Assembly: GCF_043641665.1 (NCBI RefSeq)
Contig: NC_092193.1
Location: 6,868,501 to 6,932,500, forward strand
Origin: Enoplosus armatus
Taxonomy: Eukaryota; Chordata; Actinopteri; Centrarchiformes; Enoplosidae
Reading direction: 5' to 3'
DNA: 64,000 nt
Made by a program: the position numbers and the translations under genes. Below are positions 24,925 to 36,955 of the stretch, piece after piece (position 1 is the first letter of the stretch; each line of letters begins with the position of its first letter). The notes under the pieces were generated by a model. It made no database searches. It was not told the DNA's origin and worked only from the letters and a program-made list of their open reading frames with translations.

Positions 24925-27900
24925 ATTGTTACAGCACAGGTTTATAAAACTAGCTTTACAAGGCTCAGTATAACATTGCACTGAAAATACTGTGACAAAT
25001 CTTCCTGTTCAATGATCCTGTACGATAAAGAAGTGATGGGTGAAAGAAGACACAAGGAAGAGGGAGAAGGGGGATTCTTTTTTTTTCACCTCTCCTGAGT
25101 AGAGTCAGAGTGTGTGGCGGGGCTAGCCGTGCTATTGATTTCTAATGTTATTCCACATCAACGGAAAACAAAAACCTTGAACCATGCAGACTGTCCCACC
25201 TTTCACGTCTCCCTCTCCATCGTTCCTCACTTATTGATCAGATGTCTGCTCGTTAATTAAGACATGACCGCTACTGGCTGGCTGCGCGGTCAGACCTGCA
25301 CATCTACGGGGCTGCAGCGGGGCCTGGGAATGAGAGGCAGCTAATCCATAAGTGCTAATGTGCTATTTCTCTCATCCCCCATGTCATTCTCTATTTTTCT
25401 TTAACCTTTTCTCATGTTTTTCCTTTTTCTTACCTCACGGTTTCTTTCTCTTTTGCTTTTCTTTTTTTTTATACCTAGAATGCAAAAATTGTGCCAAAGT
25501 AACCATAAAAATATCACCTTTTCAACAGGGCCACAGGTCTTATGTCAAGATATCAAGACCCTCACTTTTTAAATTTCAGAATTAGACCCCCCAAAAATTA
25601 CTGTAAACCAGATTTTGTGTCTAAAAACAAAAACCCCAAATAGAGATACAATACTAGATGATTGAGAAATTATTAGAAAAGTTGTCCGCACATTATAAAT
25701 CTTAAACTTAGGGAGTTTAAAAGCTTACTTAACATAAAAGATATGAAGCATTGAGATTGATCAGTTAGTTATCTGCATAGATGTCGTTTAAAAAGCCTAT
25801 TCACTTTGAGAACATGTGGCCTAAAAATGTAAGGAATTCAACTCAGTGTGTCAACAGACATTTCATGCAAGAGTAATTCAGTTTCACTACTTACTAAATT
25901 GTGTCGCACAATTAAAAATCAAGGAATGCCTTAGCTAGCAAAGACTTTAGTAATGCATCAGTTAATGTTAAGATATATCTGTAGCTCAGTCTGAAAAACA
26001 GCCAACAGCGTAAACATTTAAGAATTTAATGCTGTAAGCTGGAAGATAACTGCCAAAAATAACAGTTCTAGGAGACCAAACAAAGTATTAAACTTTACAG
26101 CCAATCAGTTGTAAATGTCGCTATCACTATATATACGTACAGAGATAAATGTGTGTTTTTGTGAAATGTAATTTGAAATCTTCTCAGTCTGCATCTTTGC
26201 ATTAAACAGCATGTTGATCACGTGTCGGGGCAGACATGTCGACTATATTCCCTAATCTAATCAGGTCATACAGCAAGCTAACGTTAGCTTTGTCACTTGG
26301 TTCAGTCAGCTATACAACAGTTACACCTGGCAGTTATTAGGTGTAAATATTTACTAGAAACTAATCTCTACTTATGAACTAGTTTGTGTAGTGCAAGCTG
26401 TTTAGATTTTGTGATGCATAAATCTCCAGTTAGCAATTTACGTTATGAGTAGGCTAAATTTGAATTTAGACACATGTTTATGTTTCTTACGGACATATTG
26501 ATCACAAAACCAGAACATTTAATTATTTTTCATTTAGGACAATATGTAATTTTTGATGCCAGCAAGTCTTGTGCATTTTAATACCCACTGAAAATGCCGA
26601 TTTGTAAACAGATAAGAAAGTTAGAATATCTAATGTTAACATGACTGCAGGCTTGTAGAAATTAAAAAGAGAGAGATGTTTTATTCCCCACTGACTTTCT
26701 GTGCTGACAAATGTTAAACTAAAGCAAATTCAAAGGCAGAAAAAAACATTTTATCTTGAACCTTCCCTCTGAGGTCTACATGAGAGCTATTCAAAAGCAA
26801 TTTGGATACAAAAGAATAAAAGTTTTAGATAAGGTATGAAACATTTTGCTGTTATAATATGCTCCCCAATGTTCCCCTCGAGCCATAGACAAACTCCGTA
26901 TCTCCCTCTCCCGGTGGGAATCCTGAGCTCATAAAAAGTACCGTATCACACACTTCAACTGTATCTTGCACATAAAAAGAGTCTAAATTTGTAACTCCTC
27001 CGCAGTGCATTCACATGACGGGCATCGCACTCCGCTGAACCACATACAGGAGATCTAAACCCCGAGGATATCTGCAGCATGTGTTTTCCAATAGTCGCAT
27101 ATAGAACTTCAAGAGAAAGCAGCGTAATTATATCACACCAGGACATTTACCTCCCTCATTTACACTACTTACATTTGAATATCTTTCTATCCTGAAGAAA
27201 TAGCCTTCTCGCCACCTCTGTGTGTCCCTCTCCCTCTTTCTGTCGAGCTTTCACTCGAGGCCAGAATGCAGCAGGAGGATATAAATCAATATTCGTCTGT
27301 GTGTTTGAGTAAAGAATGTTGTTGAGTAGCTTGATGGAAGTTGTTGATATTTAGTTCAGTGGGTGGAAATGGTTTCAGAATCTTTGACTGTTGCAAAGTA
27401 TGTGAAAAATTGAGGAGTCATTATTCCAGCAGTTTGCCATCACCTCGTGATGTTCACAGTCTAATTTGTGCAAATATTACAGTAAATCTGTTTCTGTAAT
27501 TGGGTTATGTTTCAACTACTACAAAGATGACAGAGCATCCAGTCGCACGGAGTGTAAACAGCTTTGTAGCTGGGTTTTTAGTCCAGCCCGTGTTTTTATA
27601 CTTTTCTTCCTTCGAAATTTTCATATGCTGAAAGGTTTTTGAACCCAACTTCACCCTCATCTTTGAGCAATTTCTGTTTCCCTCCCTTTTGGGACGTTTG
27701 CTGCCTCAAATGGATGTGGGGTTTTTTTCTTTTCATGTCTGGTGAAGACTCTGTCAAAGCCTGTTTATTTGAATCAGCCAAAAGTGCCAAAGTTCAATTA
27801 CTATTTGCATTTTATATCATGCCCACACAGTTACCAGTATATACTACATGGTTAAGTAGTGCAGCACAGGTAGGGACTTTTACCTTTATCGACCTCTATA

Positions 27901-28552
27901 AGTGACAAAAAGATATTGCATCTTGTCCTCCTGTGTTACACATAATTATAACTCAAATTTGAAATTTCTGAGGTCTTGATCTAACAAGCAAGGCGGTAGC
28001 TATCAAGGACACAATATATAGTTTATGGAAATGTTGGGGGTTTTAACGGCCTGAGGAGTTTATATTCTTCAAATACGCATGGTGATTTTTAAGGTTGCTT
28101 TGGTATAAATCGCTCATTTTAAAAGCATTTAGTATTTTTCTACAAGGGTTATCCCCGCGCAGCTTCAAGACCATCATGTAGTCAGATAAGATTATCAGAA
28201 AATGTAATTGCACTGTTAAATTAATAAAGAAATTTAAAAAAAGAAAAGATACATGCTTTTCGGTGGCTTGTCAAAAACGTCTTTATGGGGGTGTGAACTA
28301 AATATGGCTACAGCCCTGCAAGTGAGAGCAGAGATCCAACAGAATCATATCTTGCAGTGTCATTTATTTAGCAGTTGGAAATGTGACTATTTGAGAAGAG
28401 ATACATTTATATGGTGAAAGCCAAAGTAAACAATGAGTCAACTCTATCAAAAACAGGACACAGTCATTTTTTAGTCATGGACTGGAATCTTCTTTGTTGC
28501 TCCTTTAAATGTCTACATTGCTGTCTTGCCCTTCACACACACCACATGAGCC

Positions 28553-28650
28553 ACAAACATGTGCACACACACACACACACAAACATGTGCACACACACAA
28601 ACTCACTGGCTCTGATCCAGTCTCTCACATACAGTATACACACACACACA
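28553..28650. repeat. CA-rich microsatellite cluster
   Basis: Three short CA runs separated by tgtgcacac-type spacers. Confidence 0.85.
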
Positions 28651-29274
28651 CTTCCAATCCTCCAAGCCTGTGCCCTGTGAACCATGACAGCTGTAGCCAG
28701 CTTGATTGACAGAGTTTGAAAGTCAGGTTCAAGTGCAGGTTCACACGACCCTCAGCGTTTACTTCGCTACCACCGTAAGGTTCTCACCGGCTCTGCCAGC
28801 GACTGCTCACTTATCTTCCACCAGATGCCTGTCACATGGCGCAATGTTTTCTGCCAGTCATCTCCCAGTCTCCAGCGTTTAATTAGTGCTCGTTAAGGCC
28901 CAGGCTTTCTTTGTAAATAATATATGGAGAGAAAGTACATAAACATAAGCTGTCTCTGGAGGGCCGGCATCCATGAATAGTAAAATCGTCAACATGTCCT
29001 TTTGCTACACTTATTGTATGATCAAGCTTTACTTGTAGTGAAACTGACAATGTTGTTGTGGCTTCATGAGTTCAAATGGTGTGTACATGTGTGTGTAGGT
29101 TTATGTGTATGTGTCCTCACTTGAGTAATGCGGTGGCAAAGTGTGTTTATCTCTCGTTACATTACAAGTATTAACACTACTTCTCTGAAAACAGATGTTT
29201 TATTTGTGCTTTCACCCATCATTGTGTAGAAGGTGAGTGCATGCAATAAGCAACAGTTGCACGCCTCACACGCT

Positions 29275-29297
29275 TACACACACACACACACACACAT
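29275..29297. repeat. (CA)n microsatellite
   Basis: CA run of about ten units just left of a candidate conserved block. Confidence 0.9.
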
Positions 29298-29479
29298 ACA
29301 GTACACCGAGCATGCAGCCGGCTTCCGATTTCCATTTTAATATGTCTTCCTATTGCCGATTTCTTCACGGCTGCCTCCTTGTCTCAGCGGCTTACATCAC
29401 ATGAATGAGACGGCCCTCCACCATGAGGGCTGAGGTGGGATGTGGGGGGTAGACATTACCATACTGTATCCCTACATCA

Positions 29480-29740
29480 ATGCACAACTTCAATAATGGG
29501 CCCTGTCATTGAAACAAATCACAGGCTTTCAGTGGCAGTGGCCCAAGCCATGCAAATTCAAATTTCATTTCGCCTCGGCAGAAAATTGAAGCAGGGGGAA
29601 TTAACTTGTGATCCATTTCTAATATTTCTCCAACAATTTGGGGAGCCCTGGCAGGGCTACTTTATATTTCGATGGGGGACGCAAACAATTTGCTTGAGAT
29701 GTATTACATTACACCCCGAAGAATGACAAAATTGGCCACA
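29480..29740. promoter_or_regulatory. Candidate conserved non-coding element with octamer-like site
   Basis: Repeat-free block with a POU octamer-like ccatgcaaattcaaattt and nearby aattaac and caatttg motifs, in a base composition less AT-rich than its surroundings. It resembles vertebrate intronic enhancers. Inference only. Confidence 0.3.
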
Positions 29741-30479
29741 GCGCAGAACGACGAAAACAAGCCTAATCGGACTCTTCAATTTCACGGTGACACAGCCTGG
29801 TGTAATGAAGTGACTCTGTGACTCCCCTCCTCTCCTTGTGAAAGAATTCAATGCCATCCAAAATGTAAAAGGAGTCAGTGTAAAGTAACGCTGTCAAACT
29901 CATTATGTTAGCTGGATTTGGCTTGTTCCTGCTCAAATTACTGTTGATGTGGGAGACTTTTGTCTTTTCTATCACTACCCCTGGAGTTTGCCAAACCTAG
30001 ATGTAATCACTTTAGCTTTTGCCTTATGTTAGTTTATGAAACGGAATAGATAACTGTTATGAACCTAAAACTTAGTTAGGTTGCACATTACAGCGTCCCT
30101 TTTTATCTGTAGAGCCATTTTCATAAACATTTAACTGTATTAACTCCATATTATTTTTTGATCACATGTGCGCAGTTCGAGCTATATTATTTATTTGAAT
30201 ATACATGAATTATTTAATTTATTCCAAAAGACTAAAGTTTAGCAAACCTGATAATCTTAGCTCCTTTCAATAACGGCCGCAGGATTTTAGAAATACTGGA
30301 GCAAACACAATGGGAACAGCCTTTAAATATAGAAAATGTTGAAAATTGTAGATTAGCAAGGCAATTCAAAGTACTTTAAAGTACAAGTATAAATAAGCTA
30401 AACTGACATTGAATAGACAGATAACAGGAAAACTACAATTACATTGCAGTAAATACAGTGTGAGTGGTTAGTAAATAAA

Positions 30480-31060
30480 AGGCAGTGGGAAACAGAAAGG
30501 TTTTAAGCCTCTTTTCCCTAAAGATCTGAGAGGTTTGGACAGTTCATAACGGAGCAGCAAGACAAGAAATGTATTTTGGACCTAAACCATTCAGTGCTTT
30601 ATAAACCAATAGCAGTATTTTAAAAATCAATTCTTTGACACACAGGAAGTCTGCAAATATCTGAGAACTGGATTGATGTGGTCCACTTTCTTGTTCTTAG
30701 TAAGGACTCTAGCAGCAGGGTTCTGAATCAGCTGCAGCCGTCTGATCGGCATTTTAGAGAGACCTGTAAAGACACCATTATAGTAGTAGGAAAGATAAAA
30801 GCATTGACATGTTTGAGTTAAAACCTGCAGAGACATACTGCAAGTCCTTTGATACTTGACCATTCTTAAGGTGATTGTGTTGTCTAGATTATCCAAATGT
30901 ATGTCCGAGTCTATAACTACACCAAGATTTCTAGCTTGGTTTGTGATCTTCATCATTCTTCTTTGGCTCCAAAAACAGTCATTTCTGTTTCATCTTTGTT
31001 TGGCTGGAGGACATTTAGCCATACCAGGGTGTCCCTTTTTTGAGGCCTAAGATATTAGCA
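30480..31060 (-). mobile_element. Degenerate non-LTR retrotransposon (LINE) fragment
   Basis: The minus strand from 30956 to 30627 encodes a peptide with blocks typical of the thumb end of LINE reverse transcriptases in fish: NLGVVIDSD near the start, then a FTGLSKMPIRRLQLIQN block and AARVLTKNKKVDHINPVLR. These fit the L2/Rex-like group of retrotransposons (family level only by memory). The plus-strand DNA on both sides (ttggacctaaaccattcagtgctttataaacc; ctacaccaagatttctagcttgg) also matches a well-spread teleost repeat. Sequence between the blocks is shortened and the frame is interrupted on both sides, so this is a 5'-truncated, inactive relic in the ntng1 intron, inserted antisense to the gene. 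Confidence 0.75.
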
Positions 31061-33699
31061 CTCATGAGCCAATGAATGTAATTTTTTCCAATAACAGAAT
31101 GGAAAATTATGCAATGCATCGTTCTCCCAACACATCCAATCACATTGTTTGAGATTCTGTAGTGAAGGACAGAACATTAAGAGACAGGATCCCACAACTA
31201 GTTAAATTGATTTTTTTAATTAAATTCTTCCATTTTGTTCCCTGTATAGCTCACATGTATCACAGTGTTCCCTCCTCTCATGTAAAAGACATCATACAGC
31301 CTCTCTTTCTCTGTGAGGTGTTGGAAGGTTATTCTGGTTTGTCCAGGTAACACATTGATATTCATCTAAAACTTTCAGCAAGGCCAAAGTTTCCCTCAAC
31401 TGCCTTGATCTCTCCATATCTGTCAGAGCTATCACCGGTCAGGATATGTGAGGCTCTCCAAGTGTCTTGTCGAGGAAGGTTTCAGGAAACCTCAGTATGT
31501 ATTTATACAGCATAGAGGCGCATTACAGGCTCTGACCATGGGCGACTTGTGTGAGGGAACAGGTGAGATTTAGAGCTGAGGGAGACTGGTTTGCTCAGTC
31601 AGTCTTATCAGTCAGAGTGGCGGTCTTGGGTTAAATCTGTAATGGGAAAAAAATAAAGAAAAGGAGGCTTTCCATTCTAAAATGTCTGCATAAACATTTG
31701 CAGGTTTTAGGCAATGGTCTTAAAAAAGTTGCTTTTTTTTTTTAGAAAACATTTTGTAGGAGTTGCTGTTTTACTATTTTTCCAAAGGTAGACAATATGC
31801 AGTTTATTTCCCTTATCTTCAGAGTAGTGGGGAATAATACGCAGACAGCCCTTCATCAGTGTATGACCTGGCCTTGTGAGCCTGGGGATTTATACCCTAC
31901 CACAGGTGCAAACAATCAATTAGGTCAACCACATCATTGCCTCCACAAGGAGAAAGAGAAAGCTAAGTTGAACCACAGGCACCAACATGAAACACCAGGC
32001 ACATTGTCACTGCATATTGTCTGTTTGCATCAAAAATTCCCATAAAATAATGTGAGATTTATAGTAGCAAGGAGGTCATGAAGTGTAAAAAACAGAGAGC
32101 GAAGACCTTATCTCATAAGCACTAGTGTAGTGATTTGCAGCATTTAGGTTCAAACTGGACTACTAATGATTGAAAAGTAAACCTTTGGGGAGCGTCTAGG
32201 TTACATAAACCCATTGTTTCAACAGTAATTCAAGGACCATATTTCAACGTGTAGTTGGGACCTACGACACTGAAATATAGTCAGCGAAATGCTGTATAAA
32301 CGATGGCTATATATAACCAAAATGTCAAAACAACATTTCATCGAAACCTAGCCAAGTTTGAAACGTCTGGCTTGGCTCTATGTCTGCTTTTACATAGACA
32401 CAGTACTGTTCAACCTCCTTTAACTAAACGTGTCCATCCTTATTATTATGGAATACTATGAATCATTCACTGCATCACTGTCTGTAGCAATGGAATCAAG
32501 AAAGTAGCTAAATATGTCACTGTAATGCTAAATGCTGGTTCAGTGAAAGGAATAACCGGATCTCGCGCCCATAATTCACGTAAATTATATATCATGGGAC
32601 TAGGAATAAGGTGGATAGGTAAACCAAATATCTTTCCATGTTTTTCATTTTTTATTTTACATTTTCAAATAATGATGTCTCTACTGGATGGCCCCAGTTA
32701 ACAGGACATCACTTATCAGTAACTTTAATCCTGTTACATTCTTTATCTGCTCTTTAGACTATTAAATGTATTATGGCTTTCATAACCATAATTTCTCACC
32801 ATTCACAGTCATTTATTTAGTTATAGTTATTACTATAACATACATTTCTTGAAAGTCAGTGTGTGGTTCACCTTGAAAATTAGCAAAAAATGAAAGTTTC
32901 TCTAACCTGTCAGTTCAGGCTCTTCTGCTTTGAGGTTCTTATTTAACGAGTTCTGTGCTCCTCTCTTGTCTTGGATCAGAGATGCTAGCAGCTGTCACAA
33001 GGAAGAATAGCTGTGTTAGACACAGTGAGCCTGTCAACACAGTGCCAAGGAGTCAGGAGAAGCCAAGGTTAGGCAGCAGCCAGAGGAGAAGACACAGGGC
33101 ACTGCTGCTGTCTAGTCCAGAATATCAACATAAACTAGACTCTCACCTCACCTTAATGCGCAATGTAGAAATGTGTTCTCTGTTACATTCAGCATGCACA
33201 TTCACAGGCCACAATTTAGTCCAAGACCAGAATTTGTATCACATTATTTACCAGGTGTAGCATGAATCAGATGCAGTGCATTATAATGTCTTCTTTTTTT
33301 TAAATGGGAGGATTAAAGAGGGTCATGGCAACACTCATACTTAGATGAAGCCTCGAGTCTACCCTGCTGAATGTAAAAGCTTTGGTCTGTTCAAATTACA
33401 CAAAAAAGTACATATATTTTCTTGTTTACCTAGAATGAGACTTAACCCTGCAGATAGTGTTAAGATATCTGTCTGTGATATTTCTTCCTCCTCAGCAGAT
33501 CAACGAAGGTAAAGGGAACTTCATTTGTGGTGTTGACAGCATTCAAACATTTTATTTATAAAATTCAGCAGAGGCAATGTCCTTGTTACTCTGGACAATT
33601 CACAGACCTCGCTGTGAACACTTTTCATTGAAACTACTTAAACTACTTATTACTTATTACTACATAATAATAAGTGGGACATTTTTTTCTGGACAGAGA

Positions 33700-33920
33700 T
33701 GTTCCTGTAGATTTTTTTAAATGCAATTTTCACTGCTCACCACAAACTTAATTCCATTCACCTCCATTGTATTGAAGTGGAGGCAGGAGTCTCAGACACT
33801 GAGATCTCAAATTTTGATTCTGATTCTGAAAACCTGAACAAATAAAATTATAGAACTAGATACCACTGGATGGGGAGAAAATATGCTTTTTTTTGTGATT
33901 TTGATCAAGTGACCCTTTAA
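33700..33920. repeat. Teleost interspersed repeat fragment
   Basis: Contains cattcacctccattgtattg, aagtggaggcaggagtctca and aaaacctgaacaaataaaat, and ends tgaccctttaa. I recall these strings as dispersed across fish genomes. Class not determined. Confidence 0.4.
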
Positions 33921-34379
33921 GTAGTGACTCCTACAACCCCTTTCTTGCACACATAAACACACACATACACCTGAACAATAACAGGCACACACTTCATCCA
34001 TAACAGTGTTCATTTCATATTTTCTAAGAGCATTTTCACCCCCAGCTGAAGAAATGGAATTGATGGGAAGGACAGAGATGCTGGATGATCTCCAGGGCCT
34101 CCTAAGGGAGGGTGACTTGTTTGGATAATGGATAATAACAATTGCTATTGGGCTGTACACGGGATAAAAGGTCATTAAAACTTTATAAAATATGTCTCTG
34201 CAGTGGTGCCGGTTCAAAAGCCTGGACATTTAGGGGATCTCTTCCCTCTTGTGACCCAAACCGGGGACAAAAAAACTCTCTGATTTCAATATGACAATGC
34301 CAGCGGCAAAAGCATCACATCCCTGAGCTCCCCTGAGTGCACATCCTCTACTCTATCAGTGTGCTACCCGCACCGGTTG

Positions 34380-34650
34380 GGCCCCATGATCCAAATTTTG
34401 CTGGTTTTTAATTAAGTGGAAGGTCAAATCTCATCGCTCTTTACTTCAGGGAGCTGATGCTGTCTGCATGGCAGAAGAGCTACACCCAGTCATTAATTTT
34501 ATGGAGCAGGGACTTTAATTGATTAAAAAGTTAAGGACTATGGGGAATGTGTGGCAAGAGGCACTAGCATTTAGTTGATGTGAATGTGGTATTCAGTCAC
34601 ACCCATAATGGCAGCTAATATTGCGAGACAGCACTTAACCTGAAGACAGA
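34380..34650. promoter_or_regulatory. Candidate conserved non-coding element
   Basis: Contains ggtttttaattaagtggaag, cattaattttatgg and ctttaattgattaaaaag, homeodomain-type cores within 150 bp, in unique-looking sequence about 2.1 kb before the LE1 exon. Inference only. Confidence 0.28.
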
Positions 34651-34978
34651 TGGTGATTTTCTTTTATAAATAGGCTTAAGAAGTTGTTTTCACCTCTAAT
34701 GTTTCTGTAGCTGTGGATATGTCCACAGAACTGCAAATGTGTTGTTTTCGTTTTTCTGGCTTGAATTTAAGATTTTAGTGAGTTTTACGTACTTTGAGTC
34801 ATAGAAAACAGTCAAAATCCAGTGTAGAATTGCTTAACTTTTCTGGTGTGGCTCATGCTTTTGCTATTTTGGCCATTTTTGTTACCAAGTGAGCATATTT
34901 CATCACAGATATTTCAGTTAAGTATTACTCAAAGTGCCCCTTCAGTTTTATTTCTTACATTCCCGATTAACTAATTTT

Positions 34979-35500
34979 GTTAACACTTTGTAAACCCCCT
35001 ATTTAGTATTTATAAGCTGTGCCAGACAGTTAATAAATGTTTATAATGCATAACACCCTGTTACATAGTTATAAACTGATATAAGGACATTTTTTGTGCA
35101 TGTAATGTATTTAAATTTTGAATGATGACAGTTGGAATTATATATATTCATGTCTTAAGTACAATACATTTCTAAATGGTTTTACATACACATACATGTA
35201 ATACATGCATTATAATACAAGCCAATATTTATTTATTTGAAACCCTGTTAATGTATAAAGGATTTGTACATACATGTATTCGTGCATAATTACTTAGTAA
35301 ACGTTTATTTTACACTATAGAATTGCAGTAAGCGATTATAAGCATATCTTTAATTCAAATAGATTTAAATATTCATATTTGTAAACAATTCAAACCCTAA
35401 TAAAGCACCTTTCATTTTTAGAAGAGTAATTTTTTATGAAGACATTTTTACAATAAAATAGTGTGTTAAAATAAATAGTGAGGTTAAAATAAAGTGTTAC
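34979..35500. mobile_element. Candidate MITE with short terminal inverted repeats
   Basis: An AT-rich 522-bp segment starts gttaacactttgtaa and ends ataaagtgttac; the outer about nine bases (taacacttt) are inverted repeats. The inner sequence is full of ataatgcat- and tacatgta-type motifs. Non-coding. Confidence 0.45.
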
Positions 35501-36782
35501 TCATAGGTTTATCTTACCAGACATCCACATTACTTTATCTTATTCCCTGACTTTTTACTGCTCCTTATCAGCTATGCAGAACAGGCTATATTTTCCCTTG
35601 TTTCCCGCATTTATCTATCATTAATGTGAGATGTCACAGTAAGGCCAGGAAGTCAATTAGAATAAATGTATTCCTTACTGCCGCTGTCATTTCTCTGTCT
35701 CATGTTCACTGGCGATTGTAGGCAACAGATACCCGGCTCCTCTGTCTCAAATGGGAGAATTCTTTTCCTCGGAAGCACTTTGTAAAAACAAACATAGGCA
35801 TGATGTGAAACCATGAGCCGCCCAAACCCCTGTGGACGGGTAGTGTGTCAGATCCACTCGATGGTGGCCCCTCCCAACTGTTTCTGTATCACCCCACCAA
35901 CCTCCCAAGAAGCTGAGGTCACTAGTTGTAACCTTTTACCCTCTTAGGAATAAAATCAAATACAGAGAATTATATTTGGATTATGCGTGGCACATGAAAC
36001 TATAATATCTCATGTGACAACAGACACGGCCTGTCCTTCCTCTGATAGAGCTCCTCACCGGGAGTAAACACAATTCTCACTAAAATAAAAAAAAGTGATA
36101 TTCTGAGAACATGCAATTTACTCTCTGTTGTTAGAAGTGAGACTCAAACTGCAAACAACTTCTTCCACACACTTGGAAATACAAGCACGCTTGTTCCATG
36201 TGGTCAAAGCGGGGGTGGATTTGGTTGAGTGTTGAAAGCCGTCTGCCTTTCTCTCCTCTCCTGTCAGGAGCATCTGTCAGCTCTGCCACAGTTCTGTCTA
36301 ATAAACCAGTTCCGCCGACCGGTAGGGTTTCCTGCCTGAAGGCTCCCTTGCCAAATAACACAGTAACTTTGAAGAGAAAGAAAAAAGAGAATTCTCAGGC
36401 TGCGCTGCTTCTCTTTATGCTATGAACCCTCTATCAGATCCCTGTTTTGTGCTCAATTAGCGAATCTTACAGAGTGCCTTTCATTTAACTCTCAGAGTGG
36501 CAAAAGTGACCTTATTCGCATCGCTGTTCTCTCCACAGGGGCAGCGACAAATGAGGCCTTGTTTTTTTAAAGCAGAGCATAATGAAGCTTTGTGGAGGCA
36601 CGATCCAAGTCAGATAACCCACCAGGATTTCAGTTTACCCCTGTCAAATAATTTGAAAAGCCTAAATAAACGCCGCAGCAAGGGCAGACTTTGTGTATTC
36701 CCTCCAGAGGGCATTGATTCAATGGGTGCAAAAATGATGCCTATTCATGTGTCCGTCTTTTGTTGTTATCTTTCTGTCTCAG

Positions 36783-36955
36783 GTGCAAGTGCAACCTGCA
36801 TGCCAACAGCTGTGTGTTTGACAAGGGGAAGCTGGGCTGTGAGTGTGAACACAACACCACAGGGCCAGACTGCAGCCGCTGTAAGAGGCACTACCACGGA
36901 AGAGCCTGGAGTGTGGGCTCCTACCTCCCTATACCCAAAGGAACGGCAAATATAT
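36783..36955 (+). CDS. ntng1: Netrin-G1, laminin-type EGF module 1 exon
   Basis: This 173-nt exon completes the Arg codon split from the previous exon and reads [11 protein letters not shown]... through HNTTGPDC to PIPKGTANI, ending with the first base of a Cys codon. It forms the first laminin-EGF (LE1) module just after the laminin N-terminal domain. Seven cysteines lie within it (CKC, SC, GC, EC, DC, RC). The eighth, needed for the standard four-disulphide LE fold, is completed only by splicing to the next exon (t|gt). NTT is a likely N-glycosylation site conserved in netrin-Gs. The acceptor is ctgtctcag|GTGC and the donor is ATAT|gtaagt. The frame enters in phase 2 and leaves in phase 1. 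Open reading continues past both splice sites by chance, so the boundaries rest on splice signals and homology. Confidence 0.96.

Larger units (their letters stand above)
19644..36782 (+). other. ntng1: ntng1 intron, 17.1 kb
   Basis: This intron is bounded by a gtaag donor at 19644 and a tttctgtctcag acceptor ending at 36782. It contains no exon I recognise. It does contain a LINE reverse-transcriptase relic (about 30480-31060), a possible solo LTR (about 24518-24924), a Harbinger-like MITE fragment (about 23790-23960), several other repeat fragments, microsatellites, and segments with dense homeodomain and octamer-like motifs that may be enhancers (22010-22330, 29480-29740, 34380-34650). The long size and the scattering of such segments are typical of neuronal adhesion genes, but no element is proven functional by sequence alone. 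Confidence 0.9.

Noticed and set aside
33807..34229. A 140-codon minus-strand open frame
   Set aside because: It partly covers a dispersed repeat and a CA-rich stretch; low-complexity peptide without a domain.
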